From Prorocentrum cordatum (Eukaryota > Sar > Dinophyceae > Prorocentrales > Prorocentraceae): a stretch of DNA of 64,000 nt. This document shows, in pieces, positions 31,320 to 43,059 of the stretch. The stretch covers positions 265,501 to 329,500 of the forward strand of contig CAUYUJ010015021.1 in NCBI GenBank assembly GCA_963575745.1, read 5' to 3'. The first letter of the stretch is position 1; each line of letters begins with the position of its first letter. A program made the translations under genes and the position numbers. The notes beneath the pieces are model-generated. The model did no database searches. It saw only the letters and a list, made by a program, of their open reading frames with translations, and had not been told where the DNA came from.

Positions 31320-31490
31320 TAGAGAATGGGGAGGCCTTCTCAGAAGGCGGCGGGGTTTTCAAGAAATCCTCGAGCAGTCTGAGAGGTTTTATGTGCTTTT
31401 GGAGAAGGCTTTTTCAACAGACTTTTCGAAAGGCTGGGGGGACTCCCGAGCTTTCTGCGAAGGCCCGCCCCGTCTCATTCCCACCCCGGA
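31320..31490 (+). repeat. Diverged family B-like repeat
   Basis: Contains GGCCTTCTCAGAAGGCGGCGGGG, TCTGAGAGGTTTTATGTG and CTTTCTGCGAAGGCCCGCCCCGTCTC, matching the 60.55-kb family B element in order. The terminal GGCGGCGAGCGA repeats are missing. Resembling TIR halves occur at 30914. Confidence 0.5.
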
Positions 31491-31694
31491 GTTCGGGGTC
31501 AACGGCTCCAGGACCCCTCGCGCTCTAAACAAAAACACGACGAGAGGTTGTTCGTTATTTGCGGCCTCCGGGGGGCCATACCGGGCCGTGGGACCGTGAA
31601 ACAACAACTCAGGACGAGAAACGGGTCCTGGGGGAAAGGATTGAGACTTCGGGGGGTCGACGCTGTGAAAAAGTCACGACATCGAGGGTCTGGG

Positions 31695-31910
31695 CTTCTA
31701 GGCCTCTCCATGTGGGTCAAGTAGATTAGCTCGGAGGGTCGCGCCACATCGCCGATACATTGGCGATGCATCTCGATGTTTGCCCAACTTCTCCCCCCCG
31801 ACGTCGCCGGTGCATCGCCGACGCATCGCCGATGCATCAACGATGCACCAGGGAGGCGGTGCGATCCTCCGACCCGATCTACTCGGACCCCAACTGGGAG
31901 GTCTCTAACG
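31695..31910. mobile_element. Fold-back element family C, copy C2
   Basis: GGCCTCTCCATGTGGGTC at the left pairs with the complement of ACTCGGACCCCAACTGGGAG at the right. The inner GGAGGGTCGCGCC/GGTGCGATCCTCC also pair, and CATCGCCGATGCATC units fill the centre. Confidence 0.7.
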
Positions 31911-32154
31911 GTACAGTCAAGACGATGAACTAAGGATCTCTTCTGGTTCAGGAAGGTTCGCCGTTTTTCCAGGTCTTTCCGTGGCCGCTCATCTAGCGCT
32001 CCTCGTGCACCCGGGCGCTCTGGGGGCCAAGAAAGTGCTTCGTTCCCTGTCCAGCGTGCCTCGCGGTAGCGGCCAGACCTGTAAAGGGGGTTCGTCGGTC
32101 CCCGGCTTCTTTCGGTTCTCGGCTCTTGGCGGTTCGTAGGTTCTCGGCGAGAAT

Positions 32155-32660
32155 CCTGCCTCGGAGTGCCTTCAGCGGCTGCGCCTCGCCGAGAGCGCAC
32201 TGAGAGCGTCTGGATCGCCCCGGTCGGCCGCAGGAGAGCCGAGCCGAGTTAGGAACCGAAGACTAGCAGGAACGTTGGTTAGCGGGGGGGAGGCTCCGGG
32301 GTCCGGGGGGGGGGGGGCATTCCCTTCTTTTCCTCCTCCTTTTCCTCCTCCCTCTCCACTTCCTCGTCCTCCTCCTCCCCCTCCTCCTCCTCCTCCTTCT
32401 CGTACTCGTCCTCCTCCTCCTCCTCCCCGAGTAGGAGTAGGATCATCATCCTACTCCTCCTCATCCTCCTCCTTCTCCCCCAGTCGCCAATCGCCCATAC
32501 ATCTCTGGCTAGGGCCTGATAGCGCTCTGTGCCTATGAGGGACGTGCGCTGGGTTCTGTTCTCGGAAGCCCATCGTCAATCGATCGGCGACGCACCGCCG
32601 GTCCCAGGTCGATGCGTCCCCCCCTTTGAGCCAGTGCCCCCCCGACGTTGCCCCCCTGGG
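32155..32660. mobile_element. Composite family A copy (A4) split by a CCT tract
   Basis: The left end AGGAACGTTGG (about 32268) is preceded by the same GCTGCGCCTCGC...GGAGAGCCGAG sequence that flanks copy A2. The right end is AGGTCGATGCGTCCCCCCCT...CGACGTTGCCCCCC (about 32605-32655). The interior has been expanded by a CCT array (32325-32480). Confidence 0.5.
32325..32482 (+). repeat. (CCT)n polypyrimidine tract
   Basis: TCCTCC/TCGTCCTCC triplets inside the composite family A copy. Confidence 0.95.
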
Positions 32661-32737
32661 CTGGGCCCGAGGCCGGGCCTGCGATCCAGGGCCATCCCCA
32701 CCTCGAGAGCATGCGGACACGGATCCGCGCCCATGGT

Positions 32738-32825
32738 TGGGAAGCGCCCAGGGGAAGCGCCCAAGGGAAGCGCCCAGGTTCTGAGCTCCCAGCGCCCATG
32801 GTTGGGAAGCGCCCAGGGGACCAGG
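32738..32825 (+). repeat. Short tandem repeat GGGAAGCGCCCAG
   Basis: Four or five copies of GGGAAGCGCCCA(G/A), two preceded by CCCATGGTT. Confidence 0.8.
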
Positions 32826-33184
32826 ACCACATTCCACCAGGATTCGACTTTCTCGTACCAGCCCTCCCCAGTTCACCTCTCCTCCCCTGGCCACTCGTTC
32901 CGTCTCCTTTCCCTCTCATCTCACCCTCCCTATGGCTCAGTGCTGCGCATGATCTCTTTTTCTTCCGCCTCTCACGCTTTCCTTCTCATCCTACCCCTCG
33001 CAGTTTCGCCCTCTGCTCTTCCCCTGCTCGGCCTCCGCCTTTGCTCGACGCGCTCTTCGCCCCGCGGTCGTGAGTACGGAGCCGCGGGTTGCTCACGCCA
33101 TGCGGTGCCACAGCAAAGCATTGGCCAGAGTCGGGGCATCCACCTACCCCTCTCCGTCTCCCCTCTCCTTCACCATCACCTCTC

Positions 33185-33270
33185 TCTCTGTCTGTTTCTC
33201 CTCCTCCCCCTCCTCCTCCTCCTCCTTCTTCTCCTCCTCCTCCTTCTCCTCCTCCTCCTCATCCTCCTAG
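33185..33270 (+). repeat. (CCT)n tract
   Basis: CTCCTCCTC run, pyrimidines on the + strand. Confidence 0.95.
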
Positions 33271-33945
33271 ACGCCGTTTGCAGCGATCGAGGGGCCGCGG
33301 CCTGCCCTCGGCTGGCAAACACACTTGCGGACTCCCCGGCAGTCAGCCACCTGCCTTGGCCAAGGGAGGACGAGGAGGAGAGAGAAGGGCCTGAGGCAGC
33401 GACACCCCGTAGGCCCTTCCGGTACCGTACCATGCTTCTTTCGCACCCTCCTGATACAGATGGCACTCTGCAGTGTGCTGCCCTCGTGTGCGACCTCTGC
33501 AAGCGCGCGGCGTAGGCTACGCATTTGTGCCACACATGCCCGAATTAGTCAACGTGCTAGCCTATAATTTTTTGGCTGGGGACAATCTCTCTTGTCCTCC
33601 TGGGTCGGGGGGGCGTGGTAATTGCTGCAGAACACCATGCAGAGACAGTAGGCGAGGCGTTATTGAAAGGGGTGGCCCCCCTGAGGCGGCTGCGGCGACC
33701 GATAGCAGCAACCCTTCCCTGAGCACCGCCGATTCGATGGAGTTTGCATATGCAAGACGTTTTGGAGCAATGGTCGGTCTGGAAAGGTCGTCAGACTCAC
33801 GTCGTGCTCTTCCCTTTCAGTGTCTTCCTTCAGTGGGAACTCTGATTCACCCACACGCAGCGTCTTTGAGAGTCGCTCCGCCGATTGCGATGGTACCCCT
33901 GGAACGAAACATACTCTCCACTCGTTGAAACTAGATATCAGAAAC
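33271..33945. other. No recognised gene; one protein-like frame
   Basis: A + strand frame ending at 33515 reads LSHPPDTDGTLQCAALVCDL and then CKRAA, with a Cys-x2-Cys pair and charged residues upstream. It could be an exon but matches no family I know. Confidence 0.3.
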
Positions 33946-34130
33946 CGACCTAGTTTAGCCGAGATCTATTTGTACGAGTATAGTTTTACCGAGCCGGGAC
34001 CTGAATACTGAGCACAACGTACTGTATGTCCCCTATGGCGCTGCTCGGAATTGCAGAAGTCGTGAACCGAAATTCCCGATCTAGTTTAGCCGAGACCTAG
34101 TTTCACCGATTCTATTTTTAACGAGCGGAG
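33946..34130 (+). repeat. Two-copy repeat CTAGTTTAGCCGAGA
   Basis: CTAGTTTAGCCGAGATCTA...TTTTACCGA and CTAGTTTAGCCGAGACCTA...TTTCACCGA lie about 130 bp apart, each followed by a TATTTTT-like element. Lower GC than its neighbours. Confidence 0.6.
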
Positions 34131-34304
34131 TGTAAACATGATTCCTGTTTTAATGAGATGGCCGCGTCAGGTTCTGAGAGAGAGAGAGAGAGAGCGAGAG
34201 ACGCCCTCTCCCGAGCACTGCAGCAAGGACATCAGCACAGCCGAAGGAGCCTGCCCTCGCCACTCAGTATACCTTGCAGATTAAAACCCCACACACTCGC
34301 ATAG

Positions 34305-34814
34305 GAAGCCCTGAAGAGTCCCAGACACTGTTGGAAAACCTTGGCCAGCCAAGTGGTTTCGGGGATCCACCAAATTTGGAAAAAGGTTGCAGATGCAATT
34401 TCTTCGCTGATCGAGAGCTTGTAGTCGGACGTGGAAGCCGCCATCGCACACGATCCAGACGAGCTTGATACTATCATCATGCGGTTCGTGAGCTTTCAAA
34501 GAGGACATACCTAACGTTGCGCATGATCTCAATGTGGAACAAGTTTTGATTTGTGGCAAAACAAGCCAGACAGACAGCTTGATCGCTTATTCGCTTCAAT
34601 CTTCAGTTTGCTTGGAGGAGGGCGGCAACCGTCGGTGCGGGATATGATGAAGAAGATCCATCTGGACTGTTACGAAAGCGAGCTATTGCGAGTGATCAGC
34701 GGTTGGGCAGAGATCGGTTTCTTCGATAAAACGTTGATCTCACCGACTGCCAGCCCGATGAAAGTTAAGTATCAGCTTGTCCATCTGTTTCTTGGCAAAG
34801 GCATGCCTTTCTAG
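34305..34814 (+). pseudogene. Degenerate unknown reading frame
   Basis: Frame 3 reads EALKSPRHC..., QIWKKVADAISSLIESL, a TAG, SDVEAAIAHDPDELDTI, two or three more stops, and then an 87-codon open stretch (34551-34814) with MMKKIHLDCYESELLRVI and MKVKYQLVHLFLGKGMPF. The mixed helical character and lower GC are unlike repeat-derived frames nearby. I do not recognise the family. It may be a decayed gene or chance; the stop-free overlapping - strand frame 34232-34480 is an alternative. Confidence 0.25.
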
Positions 34815-34994
34815 CTCTCAAGCCTTCACTTCAGTTTCATGTCTTCTTCGGATGCAGAATTACTGCTTCCTGTCGTCGGGATTGTTTCTCGGCGCGTTCT
34901 TGGCGCGTCGGAAGGAAAATGCGTCAGTCACCGTCCCCTCGTCCTGTTGCTGCTCTCCGCCGCTCCCCGGGGCTCCCCCTCCTCTAGGAGGAGA

Positions 34995-35040
34995 GGAAAG
35001 ATGAGGAGGAGGAGGAGGAGGAGGAGAAGGAGGAGGGGGG
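34995..35040 (+). repeat. (GGA)n tract
   Basis: GAGGAGGAGGA run, purines on the + strand, in the opposite polarity to the tracts around it. Confidence 0.95.
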
Positions 35041-35487
35041 GCCTCCACTGCTCGGTCGGCTCCTTGGGTTCTCCTCCCCCTCTCTCTGCTCGGCTCCCCG
35101 CCCGCCCTCGCCCCATCCTCGGGGCTGCGGATACCCCCCGCGGAGAGACGAGAGCCTGCTTCTGGAACGCAACGGAAGGCGCAGCTCGCACCCTCCTTGC
35201 GAAGGCCCCTTCGCCGGCCCCGGCGCGCGGCCGGCGGCGCCTCGCCGCTGACCCCTGGCCCCTGGCAGAGAGCGACAGTGCTCCCTGCAGTGGGGTTCCT
35301 CGCGCGCCCGCGGTGGTGGGGCGTGGGGAGGGAGGTGGGTGAACGGCCTGCGAGGCACCCCGGGCAGGCCAAGGCAGCGAGCTGTCTGGCCGCCTCCACA
35401 TATCCTTCGCAGGGGCGCGCATTTCGGCGATCAAGCCCTGCCGAGGCTCGCTGGTCGGAGCACGCCCCCGATGCGCTCATCCCCATT

Positions 35488-35630
35488 ATTATTCTCCTCC
35501 TCCTCCTCCTCCTCCTCCTCCTCCTCCTCCTCCGCCCTCCTCCCTCCTCCTCCCTCCTCCTCCTCCCGCCTCCTCCTCCCTCCTCTTCCTCTTCCTCCTC
35601 CTCATCCACCTCCATCCTCCTCTGGCCCCC
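35488..35630 (+). repeat. (CCT)n polypyrimidine tract
   Basis: CTCCTC run followed by CCTCCTCCCTCC variants. Confidence 0.95.
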
Positions 35631-36049
35631 ACCGGGGAAGGGGCCCAGGCCCTGCGGCCGACCGCGGCGGCTTTTGCTGCTGGGCGCCGGGCTCGGCGCG
35701 ATCTTGCGGGGTTTCGTGGTCGTGCATCGTGCCATGCGGGCGCTAGCCAGGGAAACCCCCGCAGACGCGCTAACGGCGATGTAGGCAGCGGGGATGTAGG
35801 CTTCGGCACTGTAGGTGGGCCTGGTTCGTGGCCAAATCATTTGTAGGACATCGTGGTTCGTGCTTTCCTACAATGAGCTGCGTCGTTTTCGCTCGATACA
35901 TTCGCACATTTGAAATGTAGGAAAGTGTGGTTCGTGATTTCCTATTATTTGTTCTGTGCGAGCTCGGCGTTGCAAACATCGGATTCCCAACACCCCCGTT
36001 AATCAGCATCGCCGTTAGCGCGGTCTTGGTAACCCCGAAGGTCTTTAGT

Positions 36050-36155
36050 GTTGCTCCTCCTCCCTGTTTCTTTCGGCGGGGGAGGAAACTCGTCCCTCCT
36101 CTTCCTCCTGCTGCTGCTGCTGCTCCTCTTCCTCCTCCTCCTCCTCTTCCGCAAT
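36050..36155 (+). repeat. (CCT/TGC)n tract
   Basis: CTCCTCC and GCTGCTGCTGC runs. The preceding CTCCTCCTCCCTGTTTCTTTCGGCGGGG is shared with the tract at 37.65 kb. Confidence 0.9.
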
Positions 36156-36261
36156 TGCGCAATATGAATAACTATGCTCTCCTCACTCCCCTGCTGACAT
36201 CCCGAATCTATTACGCAGGATTCCTGGGAACTGGGTTTTCGCCAGATTTGTTGTTCAAATT

Positions 36262-36465
36262 GTTGCTCCCGCTGAAGCGCTGGCCTCATTTTTGGTCTTC
36301 CGCTCGTTCCGAATCGCGCTCCCGCTGAAACGATGTCCTCATTTTCGCGCTTCCGCTCGTTCCGGATCGTGCTCACGCTGCAGCGTTGGCATCGTTTCCG
36401 CGCTTCCGAACGTCTCGAATGGTGCTCCCGTTGCAGCGCTGGCGTCCTTTTTTCCAGTGCCATGC
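36262..36465 (+). repeat. Tandem repeat of about 50 bp
   Basis: Four diverged copies of GCTCCCGCTGAAGCG, TGGCCTCATTTT and GCTTCCGCTCGTTCCGAATC. An inverted copy of the same array lies at 38690-38835. Confidence 0.8.
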
Positions 36466-36819
36466 CGCGGCATCGTTTTCGGTCCGTCTAACAGGCCCCC
36501 AAATCTAGATACTTGCCTCCCGAAAAAAAACATGGAAGCGATTGCATATTCGGTGCCGAGTCGTTGATTTTCTGGTCCGCAGAAGCCCCCCCCACTTTTC
36601 GGGCGTCGCCACGCCATGCTGTGTCATGCTACGCGTTGACCTTCAACACCGTGCTTGTCCATGTAATGCTATGCTATGCTATGCTATGCTGCGACATCCG
36701 ATTGTGCGTATAGCGAGGAGATCCACGCCATGGTAAGGGATGGGAGGGAGGGGCAGGGCGTCAGACATGACGCGAGCGCACCTGGCTTGTCTTCCTCCCC
36801 CCGGCCCTCTCCTCCTCGT

Positions 36820-37172
36820 TGTCGTCGTCGTCGTTGCCGGCGGCGGGAGCCGCGGTTTATTGTTGATGGGGCCCCAGTTCGTAATAAGGGCGTCGAACAG
36901 ATAGGTAGTTTCCACGATTTGGGGGGGGGTTACAAAGACCCTGAGGGGTGACGGGCTGTTTGACCGGAGGCCAAGGGGCAGCCCAGACATCTAGTTCCGC
37001 CAAACTCGGGTCGAATCAGAGGGCCTCGGAGCATCGCATCGCACCGACGATGCACCGGCGATGCGGCTCGTGTGGAGCCAGGTTTTCTCCACTCCGATGG
37101 CGGCGACGCATCGCCGATGCATCGGCGATCTGGCGCGCTTTTCGAGCCCATCTGCTCGCACCCCACTTGTGT
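36820..37172 (+). repeat. Direct duplication, copy 1 (contains fold-back C3)
   Basis: Matches 37790-38153: GGGCGTCGAACAGA, GGGGTGACGGGCTGTTTGAC, CGGAGGCCAAGGGGCA and CCAGACATC are shared. From 36985 it is fold-back family C copy C3 with GCATCGCCGATGCATCGGCG at its centre and arms ending at GGGCTCG/CGAGCCC. Confidence 0.8.
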
Positions 37173-37179
37173 TCGTGCT

Positions 37180-37600
37180 CGGGCGTTTGCGCCCAGTTGC
37201 GGGCTCGGGGGCCATCACAGATCGATCCTGTCCGAGCGTTGCCGCAGAGAGGTGGGGTGCGGGACTCCGGCCGTGTGTTTGATGGCGATGCTATCAACGT
37301 GTTGGTGCAGCGTCGGATCTCAGGGGACCTGGTCTCGCCACAGATATCACGCGGCGCTGGTTTGGAATCGGTCGGCCTTTGTTCTGGGGTTCGGCCGTGG
37401 AGTTCAAGAGTCGGACCAGGTGCGGGCCAGGGCCAGCGATCCGGTGCAACGGCGGGGTTGGATTGGCGCAGGGGGGGTGAATCGAGCTGGCTCGGAATCT
37501 GTCGATCTAGGTTCTAGGAATCGGCTGGGCAGGTGAGAGGCAGACCAAGTGCGGGCCTGGGCCAGCGATCAGCTGCAACGCTGAGGAGGAGAGGCTCAGG
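37180..37600 (+). repeat. Dispersed repeat F, copy 1
   Basis: Shares GTGCTCGGGCG, CATCACAGATCGATCC, AGTCGGACCAGGTGCGGGCC, AGCGATCCGGTGCAACG and AATCTGTCGATCTAGGTTCT with 43060-43340. It ends in a solitary family A left end (TCA then GCTGCAACG, 37569-37580). Confidence 0.75.
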
Positions 37601-37674
37601 GGGGAGGGGATGCATCGACGCCCAATCAAGCATTCATCGCCGATTGCTTCTCCCCCCTGTTTCTCTCGGCGGGG

Positions 37675-37795
37675 AAAAAAGCTCGTTCCTCCTTGTCCTC
37701 CTGCTGTTACTGCGCCTCCTCCTTCTCCTCCTCCTCCCTCTCCTCCTTTTCCTCCTTCTCCTCCCCCCTCACCACTCTCCTCCTCGCCGTCGTTG
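37675..37795 (+). repeat. (CCT)n polypyrimidine tract
   Basis: CTCCTCCTTCTCCTCC runs. Preceded by the TGTTTCTCTCGGCGGGGAAA sequence also seen at 36.06 kb. Confidence 0.95.
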
Positions 37796-38153
37796 CTGCG
37801 CGGCGAGCGCCGCGGAGACATGTTTGTTTTTATTGTTGGTGAGATCCCAGTCCATCAATAAGGGCGTCGAACAGACAATTCATTTCCACTACAGTGTGGG
37901 GGTTTCTACAGACCCTTAGGGGTCACGGGCTGTTTGACCGGAGGCCAAGGGGCAACCCAGACATCCAGACCTCCAAAGTGGCGCGAAGCAGATGGCCTCG
38001 GAGGATCGCATCGCACCGACGATGCACCGGCGATACGGCTCGACGTGGAGCCAGATTTTCTCCACTCCGATGGCGGCGACGCATCGCCGATGTATCGGCG
38101 ATTTAGCTCGTTTTTCGACCTCATCCACTCGCACCCCACTTGGGAGACCTCCA
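37790..38153 (+). repeat. Direct duplication, copy 2 (contains fold-back C4)
   Basis: Second copy of 36820-37172. From 37966 it is fold-back C4: the left arm CCAGACCTCCAAAGTGGCGC pairs with the complement of GGGAGACCTCC at 38143-38152. Confidence 0.8.
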
Positions 38154-38689
38154 AGATCTGGTGCCAGAGGTGACGGACCCACCCGGGAGGAGCAGGACCT
38201 AGTTTTAAGTCGGGCCTGTCCCTCTACAGGAGGGATATACAAAAATAGTCAATCTAGTCCGGGGGCGATGTTTGACTATTCCTGCCCATTTGGGGGGCAT
38301 GTTTTGGATATCTGCATTTTTTCCCCACTAATCCCCCTGCCCGAATCAAACCTAGTTCACACTCACGCTGGCCCAGTCGCCCCCCCCCCCCTCCCCAGCC
38401 GCACTCGCCCCCCCCACACCGGGCTCTCCCCTGGGCTCGCGAAGAGATGTCACAAAAACCACGCCGTAAGGAAGGGGCCAGGCCTGGGCGCAGCTCTTGT
38501 CTGGTGGCGGCCGCATGGATGGCTGGCAGTCGTTGCGAAGGACGTCAACCAGGCACGAACGCTGCCTCCCCCCTCGACTCACCACCCAGAAGCTCCTCAC
38601 CAACAAGCGCAAGGTAGTGGCCTGCGATGTCAGATTAGAAGGGGCAGATTAGGAAGGTCCAAAAGCCATGCCGTGCCATGGCACTGGAA
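38154..38689. other. No recognisable gene
   Basis: Includes C-runs at 38380-38420. Open frames without motifs. Confidence 0.35.
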
Positions 38690-38835
38690 ATGATGACGCC
38701 AGCGCTGCAGCGGGAGCACCGTTCGGAACGAGCGGAAGCGCGGAGATGAGGCCAGCGCTGCAGCGGGAGCACGATTCGGAACGAGTGGTAGCCAGAAAAT
38801 GATGCCAGCGCTTCAGCGAGAGCAGCGTTTTGAAA
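38690..38835 (-). repeat. Inverted copy of the 36.26-kb tandem repeat
   Basis: GCTGCAGCGGGAGCAC(C/G)ATTCGGAACGAG units in reverse orientation, three copies. Confidence 0.8.
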
Positions 38836-38954
38836 CCAAACCCAAGCGAAAACAAATTTCCCAGGGATCCTGTGTGTAAAAAAACCCGTGAACTGAGGCG
38901 GGCTGAATATTTCTTGGACGCCACCAGGGGAGAGAGGAGAGTAGTATTCATATT

Positions 38955-39520
<566 letters not shown>

Positions 39521-39734
39521 GGATGGAAAGAGCGCTTTCTGTCGGCGCTTGGAGGAGGGGGGGTGGAACCGGACCCCCCCCTTCCCCCCCTTCCTCCATT
39601 TTCTCTTCTCTGTTCCTCTCCTCGGTCTGGCGCTGGCGTTGGCGGCGGCTGGCGGCGGCGGCGGGGAGCGTCGATGACGACGGCGACTTCCTTTTCTGAG
39701 CCGGCGCCGGGGTCTGCGGCGGCTGGCGGCGGCG

Positions 39735-39815
39735 GCGGGGAGCATCGACGAGGACGACAGGCGACGACCACGACGACCACGACGACGACCACGACGACGA
39801 CGACGACGCTTCGCC
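39735..39815 (+). repeat. CGACGACCA triplet run
   Basis: CGACGACCACGACGACCACG repeats. Confidence 0.9.
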
Positions 39816-39949
39816 ACCGTGCCTTGGTTTTGGGTCAGAGTCATAATGGATGCCTCTTGCGGTCTCGTCGGTGGGCTCTCGGAGGCCTCTGAAGTGCATT
39901 TGTGAAGCCTCCTGGGCGCCCTGTGGGCGTCTATTGGGGCCTCTCTGAG

Positions 39950-41285
39950 GTGGTGGTGGAGATGGGCTGTGGTGGTGGTGGTGGTTGTGGCAGCGGTGGT
40001 GGTGGTGGAATGGTGTGGTGATGAGTGGTGGTGGTGGTTAAGGTGGTGGTTGTTGTCGTGGTTGTAGTGGCAGGTTGTGGTTGTGTTGGTGGTGGTATGG
40101 TGGTTTCTGGTGGTGGTGGTGGCGGTAGTGGTTCTGGTGGTGGTGGGTTGTGGTGGTGGTGGTGGCTGTGGTGGTGGTGGTGGTGGTGGTGGTGGTGGTG
40201 GTGGTGGTGGTGGTGGTGGTGTGGTGGTTTGTTGTTGTGGTGGTGGTTATGGTGGTGGGTGGTGGTGATGATGGTGGTGGTGGTGTTGGTGGTGGTGTGG
40301 TGGTTTGTGGTGGAAGGGGTCGTGGTGCGTTGTGGTGGTGGTGGTGACGTTGGTGATGGTGGTTGTTTTGGTGGTGCTGTGGTGATTGCGGCTGTGGTGC
40401 TGGTGGTGGTTGGTTGTTGAGGTGGTGGTGGTTGTGGCAGCGGTGGTGGTGGTGGTTTGGTAATTTGTGGTTTGGTGGTGGTGGTAGGTTGTTCTGGTGT
40501 TGAGGTGGTAGTTGTGGCGGTGGTGGTGGTCGTGGTGGTGCTGGTGCTGGTGCTGGTGTGGTGGTTTGCGGTGGTGGTGGTGGTGGTGGTTTGGTGGTTT
40601 GGTGGTTTGTGGTGGTGGTTGTGGTGTGGTGGTTTGTGGTGGTGGTGGTTTGTGGTGGGGGGTGGTGGTGGTAGGTTGTTCTGGTGATGAGGTGGTGGTG
40701 TTGGCGGTGGTGGTGGTGTGGTGGTTTGTGGTGGTTTGTGGTGGTGGTGGTGGTTGTGTGGTGTTTTGTGGTGGTGGTGGCGGAGTGGTGGTGGTGGTGG
40801 TGGTGGGTTGTGCTGCTGGTAGTGGTGGCGGTGGTTGTGGCGGTGGTGACAGTGGTGTGGTAGAATGTTGTGGTGGTTATAGTGGTGGTGGGTTGTGTTG
40901 GTGGTGGTGGTGGTGTGTTGTTGTTGTTGTTGTGGAAGTTGTGTCTGTGGTGGTGTCTGTGGTGGTGGTGATTGTGTGGTGGTTTGTGGTGTCTTGTGGT
41001 GGTGGTGGGTGTTTGTGGTGGTGGTGGTGATGGTGGTGGTGGTGGCGTGGTAGTTTGTGGTGGTGGTGGTGATGTTGGTGGGCCGTCGTGTTGGTGGTTG
41101 TGCTGCTGCTGCTGGTGGCTGGTGCTGGTGGTTGTTTTGGGTGGTTGGTGGTGGTGGTGGTTGTGGTGGTGGTGGGTGTTTGTGGTGGTGGTGGTGATGG
41201 TGGTTTGTGGTGATGGTGGTTGTGGTTGGTGGTGGTGGTGGTGGCGGCGGTGGTGATGGTGGTGGCGTTGTTGGCGGTGGCGGTC
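39950..41285 (+). repeat. 1.3-kb (GGT)n array
   Basis: GGTGGTGGT with GTT, GTG and GCT interruptions, G-rich on the + strand throughout. It has long stop-free frames on both strands, including 443 His/Thr/Pro codons on the - strand. No gene. Confidence 0.95.
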
Positions 41286-43055
41286 ATCGTCGCTGCATTC
41301 CCGACGTCTGCGCTGCTGGCCGCCGCCAGCGCCAGCGCCGCCGCCAGAGCCGGGGGGGGTGGGGTCCACCCCACGGTTCGAAACGCGCCGGCGAATGTTC
41401 CTAAGGCAAGCGCCCGTGAAACGCGCTCTCTCGGAGGGTGAGGAGCTGCTCCGCGAGTACCTCGAGCCTGGGGCTATTGCGAGTTTACGCTTTCGTTGAC
41501 TGGCGGTGGGCCTCGCTCACGATAGTGCGTTCGGGAGAGCTCCCTTGCGGGGCAATGGACTCCTCCCTCTCCTCTTTTTTGGTTGCTAGAAGACAAAGGG
41601 AGGATGAGGAGGGCAGGGGCATTGGAGGGGAAGGGGGGTCGGCGAAGGGGCGCGGGGGACTTAGCGTGGCAGGGCCGCCGGCGAAAAAGGAGGCCCTCCC
41701 TACACCCACCATTCCGATCCAGCACAGTCCACCCCCACCCCCTGCCCAAGGTCCACAACCGTTCCCCCCACTTCCCCCTGCCCCCTCATCCCCGGCCGAT
41801 CCTCCAGGCCCCCTCACGAGGGGCGAGGGGAGAAGGGGACGAGGGGGGGACTGGACTACTGGGTTCGACGAGGGTATATTGCCGCGCCGTGTGATCGCTC
41901 GCAATGTGGCCGCCATCCTCGGAGCAGTCTTGACCCGAAGACAAAACCTTTGGTGAGCTGACTGCCTGGCCTGATGTTGACCGCATTGGGGTCTCAGAGG
42001 TGTGTTCATGATCGTGGTCGGCGCGCCCGCGCGATGGCTTGACGCCCGGTGCTCGTCGTGCTGCCTGCTCCTCGCGCGGCCAATCCCGTTAGGAGCTCTT
42101 CGTTGAGATCTTAACGACTTCTGCCGCCCCTCGACTCGCGCTGGAGCGGCCACATGTTGCTCCAAACTTCCCTTGGGATTTCTGAGTGTGCCTGTATCTT
42201 CTGGGACGTACCTGGACTTCCTTGGACTTGCCGGCTTTGTCCCCAAAAGCCGATTGGCGGAAAGTCGTCCGCCGCTCAGGGAGCTCTGCCCGTGGCTCCC
42301 CCCTCGGGGACTTCCCCCTGCTTCTCCTTCCCTTTCCCTCCCCCTGGGGTCGGACGAGCCCGGAGCCGCGTTCTCTCAGGCCGACGATGCGGGAGGCCGC
42401 GGCGGGCGGCCGCGGCCCAGAGTCCGAGGCGCACCGCGAGCCATGCGTGAGCACCGAAGCAGCAGGGCGTCTGTGCAACTCAAAAGAGGTCGGAGCCGGC
42501 ATCGGCGCTGGTGTGTCCGTGGTCCCAAATGGGCCCAATCTGACAGAGTTCTAGTCAGTTCTGTTCAATTCCGTTTCAGGCTGGCTTTTTTCTCCAGGCT
42601 CCGCTCCGGCCCAGTCGAGTCGAGAGCTCGCTTTCGTTTGCAAGGTATGGTTAGTCCTTCCTGCGAGAAGGCACCCAGAAGTTGACCCATCAGGTAGGAG
42701 AAGGCAGATCGCTGGGCAAGACTGCCGCGCAGACTGAGGCGGCGGACGATCTGCTGGACACCTGCGGCACCTGCCTGCCCTCCGCGGTCGCCCTTCGGGG
42801 GGGTCTGCGTTGGCCTAGGGGGGGAAGCCGCTGGCGACGATGGTCGTCACTGGCGTTTCGGCATGCCGAGCTGCTGGCGCATCAGTCAACCTGACCTCCC
42901 CGAGCTCTCGACGTTGCAATTGTTCTCTATCCGTCCGCCTCTTCCTGTTGGTCCTACTCCTCTTCCACCTTACCACCGGTTGTTTGTCTCAGCAGGTACA
43001 TTGGCTGCGATTACTCGAAGTCCTACTTTTCCCGCCAATGCGCTGGACGGCGTGT
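41286..43055. other. No recognised gene
   Basis: A short frame at 41405-41500 reads KRALSEGEELLREYLEPGAI before a stop and looks protein-like but matches nothing known to me. The rest is GC-rich with shadow frames. Confidence 0.35.
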
Positions 43056-43059
43056 GGCT

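Noticed and set aside
34232-34480. 82-codon - strand frame
   Set aside because: Overlaps the better-supported + strand frame antisense; no motif, so treated as a shadow.
40038-41369. 443-codon His/Thr/Pro/Gln frame on the - strand
   Set aside because: Direct translation of the GGT array; composition follows the triplet repeat only.
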